Shown: one piece after another, positions 62,085 to 64,000 of the stretch
How the letters are laid out: every line of letters begins with the position of its first letter
How positions within the stretch are numbered: position 1 is the first letter of the stretch
Assembly: GCF_042687825.1 (NCBI RefSeq)
Contig: NZ_JBHUQE010000010.1
Span: 62,001 to 126,000 of the forward strand
Origin: Sedimentitalea sp042687825
GTDB taxonomy: Bacteria; Pseudomonadota; Alphaproteobacteria; Rhodobacterales; Rhodobacteraceae
Length of the DNA: 64,000 nucleotides
Direction: 5' to 3'
The notes under the pieces: model-generated
Seen by the model: only the letters and a program-made list of their open reading frames with translations
Told to the model about the DNA's origin: nothing
The model's database searches: none
Translations under genes and position numbers: made by a program

Positions 62085-62717
62085 ATGCAGAAACTCATCA
62101 TCGTGGCGGGACTCAGCATGGCCCTGACCGGCTGCGCCCAAGAGGCCGGAAACTTTGTCAAGACCGGCGATTTCGGCCAGGCCACCCACAACAACGACCT
62201 GGTGATGCGCGGCGACAAGAGCTATGCGATCAGCCTGGGTCAGCGTTTCGCCCGGGAAATCCCGACCACCGTGAACTTTGCCTTTAACAGCGACGTGCTG
62301 GATGGCGAGGCACAGCTGATTCTGGAACGTCAGGCAGACTGGATTCGCCAGTTTCCCGAGGTTCGCTTTAACGTTTATGGCTATACCGACAAGGTCGGCA
62401 CGCAATCCTATAATTACGGCCTGGGACGGCGCCGCGCCAAAGCCGTCGTGCGCTATCTGTCCTCGCGCGGAATCAGCCCCTCGCGGCTGAAAGCGCTGGT
62501 GTCCTATGGCGAGACCCGGCCGGTCATCGACACGGCCGGTCCGGAACGCCAGAACCGCCGCAGCGTCACCGAAGTTGCCGGTTTCCTGCAGCGCCATCCC
62601 ACCGTGCTGGATGGCAAATATGCCGAAATCGTCTATCGCGAATACATCGTCAGCGCCAAACCCGTCGACGGCCTGACCCGGCGCAGCAACACCGGCGGAT
62701 TTGCGGAAACACAATAG
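62085..62717 (+). CDS. OmpA-family lipoprotein in the tad locus
   Basis: A 210-residue lipoprotein: signal with lipobox LTGC (Cys16) and a C-terminal OmpA/MotB peptidoglycan-binding domain (VNFAFNSDVLDGEAQLILERQADWI, YGYTDKVGTQSYNYGLGRRRAKAVVRYL, QNRRSV). It occupies the place where CpaD, another outer-membrane lipoprotein, sits in the Caulobacter locus, so it may anchor the secretin to the cell wall. It starts 16 bases after cpaC behind GGAGGAG. Confidence 0.9.
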   Translation: MQKLIIVAGLSMALTGCAQEAGNFVKTGDFGQATHNNDLVMRGDKSYAISLGQRFAREIPTTVNFAFNSDVLDGEAQLILERQADWIRQFPEVRFNVYGYTDKVGTQSYNYGLGRRRAKAVVRYLSSRGISPSRLKALVSYGETRPVIDTAGPERQNRRSVTEVAGFLQRHPTVLDGKYAEIVYREYIVSAKPVDGLTRRSNTGGFAETQ

Positions 62718-62753
62718 CGGTCGATTTTCGCTATCGTATCCAGATTCCCTACA

Positions 62754-62775
62754 ATTGGGGTTTTTTGGCCCCAAT
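62754..62775. terminator. hairpin between the OmpA-type gene and cpaE
   Basis: ATTGGGG (62754-62760) pairs with CCCCAAT (62769-62775) around a T-rich loop. No T-run follows, so it may be an attenuating or mRNA-protecting hairpin rather than a full terminator. Confidence 0.35.
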
Positions 62776-62914
62776 CTCGCCCAGATTTCCCGCGACATTG
62801 TCCTCAATAGGTGACGTGCGACCATAGACGGTCAAACGCCGGCGAACGCAGGACAGCAAGAACGGGCCTTGGGTCCGCAGCGCCTGCCGAGCCTCGAATT
62901 TGGGGACTAAGGCA

Positions 62915-64000
62915 ATGAGCAGTGGACAGGCACAACCAGAAATGAATCCGATCGTGGCCTGCACGATCAGCCGCGATGTTCAGAATTTCGATTTGCTGAT
63001 CGAGGACATGGAAACCGCGCTGGGCGAAAGCTGGGGCGATCTGGGCTTTGCCGAAGCGCTGGCGTTCTTTGGCCAGCCCGAGGCGGACGCGCTGGAATTT
63101 GTCGCCCTGGCGATCGACTCGGATGACGAGGACAATCTCGTCCTGATGGGCGAGATCATTACCCAGGCCAAGACCCGCGGCATCCGCGTCATCCTGATCG
63201 CCGAGGATGTCACCCCCGCCTCGCTGCACCAGTTGCTGCGTCAGGGGGCCGACGAATTCGTCCCCTACCCGCTGCCCGAGAACGAGTTGCAATCGGCCAT
63301 CGACCGTCTGAACACGCCGGAACCGGAACCCGAGGCGGTGCAACACAATACGCATCAGTTGAAATCCGGCACATCCAAAGAGGGCGCCGTGATGGTGGTG
63401 CATGGTCTGGCCGGCGGCGTCGGATCGACCACGGTGGCGGTGAATATGGCCTGGGAACTGGCCACGATCGACGCCGACGACCCTCCCAGCGTCTGCCTGC
63501 TGGATCTGGACCTGCAATTCGGCTCGGTGGCGACCTATCTCGACCTGCCCCGGCGCGAAACCGTGCTTGAGATGCTGTCGGACACCGAGAACATGGACGA
63601 AGAGGTGTTCGGACAGGCCCTGCTCAGTTTCGAGGACAAGCTGCAGGTCCTGACCGCACCTTCGGAGCTGGTGCCGCTGGACATTCTCGGCCCCGAGGAT
63701 ATCGAACGGGTCATCGCCATGGCGCGCAGCCATTTCGACTATGTGGTGATCGACATGCCCTCGACCCTGGTGCATTGGTCCGAAACCGTGCTGAACGCCG
63801 CGCATGTCTACTTTGCGCTGATCGAACTGGACATGCGGTCGGCCCAGAACGCACTGCGCCTGAAGCGGGCGCTGCAATCCGAGGACCTGCCGTTTCAAAA
63901 GCTGCGCTTTGCGCTGAACCGGGCGCCGAAATTTACCGATCTGTCGGGCAAGAGCCGGGTCAAGCGCATGGCCGAAAGCCTGGGCATCTCGATCGACCTG
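62915..64000 (+). CDS. cpaE: Flp pilus assembly protein CpaE (3' end off window)
   Basis: CpaE/TadZ is a MinD/ParA-like protein that places the pilus machine at the pole. The 362 visible residues include an N-terminal receiver-like domain (to about 130, with VILIAEDV and LRQGADEFVPYPL) and an ATPase-like domain. Its deviant P-loop is GLAGGVGSTTVAVN: the usual GKT lysine is replaced by Ser, as in TadZ proteins. CLLDLDLQFGSVATYLDL and HFDYVVIDMPSTL follow. ATG 62915 is chosen; it is weakly preceded by GGGGACTAAGG. The gene continues past the window. Confidence 0.93.
   Translation, partial: MSSGQAQPEMNPIVACTISRDVQNFDLLIEDMETALGESWGDLGFAEALAFFGQPEADALEFVALAIDSDDEDNLVLMGEIITQAKTRGIRVILIAEDVTPASLHQLLRQGADEFVPYPLPENELQSAIDRLNTPEPEPEAVQHNTHQLKSGTSKEGAVMVVHGLAGGVGSTTVAVNMAWELATIDADDPPSVCLLDLDLQFGSVATYLDLPRRETVLEMLSDTENMDEEVFGQALLSFEDKLQVLTAPSELVPLDILGPEDIERVIAMARSHFDYVVIDMPSTLVHWSETVLNAAHVYFALIELDMRSAQNALRLKRALQSEDLPFQKLRFALNRAPKFTDLSGKSRVKRMAESLGISIDL

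Overview
The window is a GC-rich, gene-dense stretch of chromosome that reads as an alphaproteobacterium of the order Rhodobacterales (Roseobacter/Paracoccus-like). This rests on the ctaC-ctaB-(small ORF)-ctaG-ctaE cytochrome oxidase order, the lysC-ptsP pairing, a split Mrp-type antiporter cluster, CtrA-like boxes and a tad pilus locus. No rRNA, tRNA, CRISPR array, insertion sequence or prophage was seen. Nearly all content is housekeeping or respiratory, and many neighbouring genes overlap by 1-4 bases (ATGA/TGATG), which implies translational coupling.

Layout. 1-1301: gatA (cut by the window edge) and gatC on the minus strand. 1781-3685: a secreted protein, a polytopic membrane protein and a UPF0173 metallo-hydrolase on plus. 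4110-5340: hisB-hisH, not followed by hisA/hisF. 5461-13138: a ten-gene minus-strand cluster for an Mrp/complex-I-like cation/proton antiporter. It runs E-F-G-(DUF4040)-B-C-D-D'-small-D'' and has three separate antiporter-like subunits. 13401-14719: membrane-anchored rhodanese and a secreted esterase. 14732-20758: an osmoregulated periplasmic glucan operon (TTC38-like protein, opgC, opgG, opgH). 21050-23240: a ThDP enzyme and a DUF302 protein. 23383-26600: selenium pair selD (with an oxidoreductase fusion) and mnmH/selU, overlapping tail to tail, next to the remnant of a yedK/SRAP gene.

27376-33522: ptsP, lysC, DUF1178, Nudix, EcsC and GNAT genes, all minus. 33603-35291: flavin reductase-like protein, a Crp/Fnr regulator and a DUF2892 membrane protein. 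35635-39896: a SulP anion transporter, then a purine/methylthioadenosine salvage set (mtnP ... apt) with a LysE exporter. 40088-45820: FAD-linked hydroxyacid dehydrogenase, secreted MBL-fold protein, GNAT, M16 protease and thrC. 45826-50013: aa3 oxidase subunits II and III with assembly factors (ctaB, ctaG, a CoxF-like small protein, SURF1). 50194-57644: tldD, dprA, a secreted protein, topA and a two-subunit CoA transferase. 57717-58613: a lytic transglycosylase.

58974-64000: start of a tad (Flp pilus) locus with two tandem Flp-like pilins, cpaB, cpaC, an OmpA-type lipoprotein and cpaE, which runs off the window. A CtrA-like box lies upstream of the first pilin and another upstream of dprA. 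An FNR-like box lies between ctaC and tldD. The strongest candidate for a poorly described system is the ten-gene antiporter cluster, with its detached DUF4040 subunit, its three antiporter-like subunits and an unassigned 115-residue subunit.
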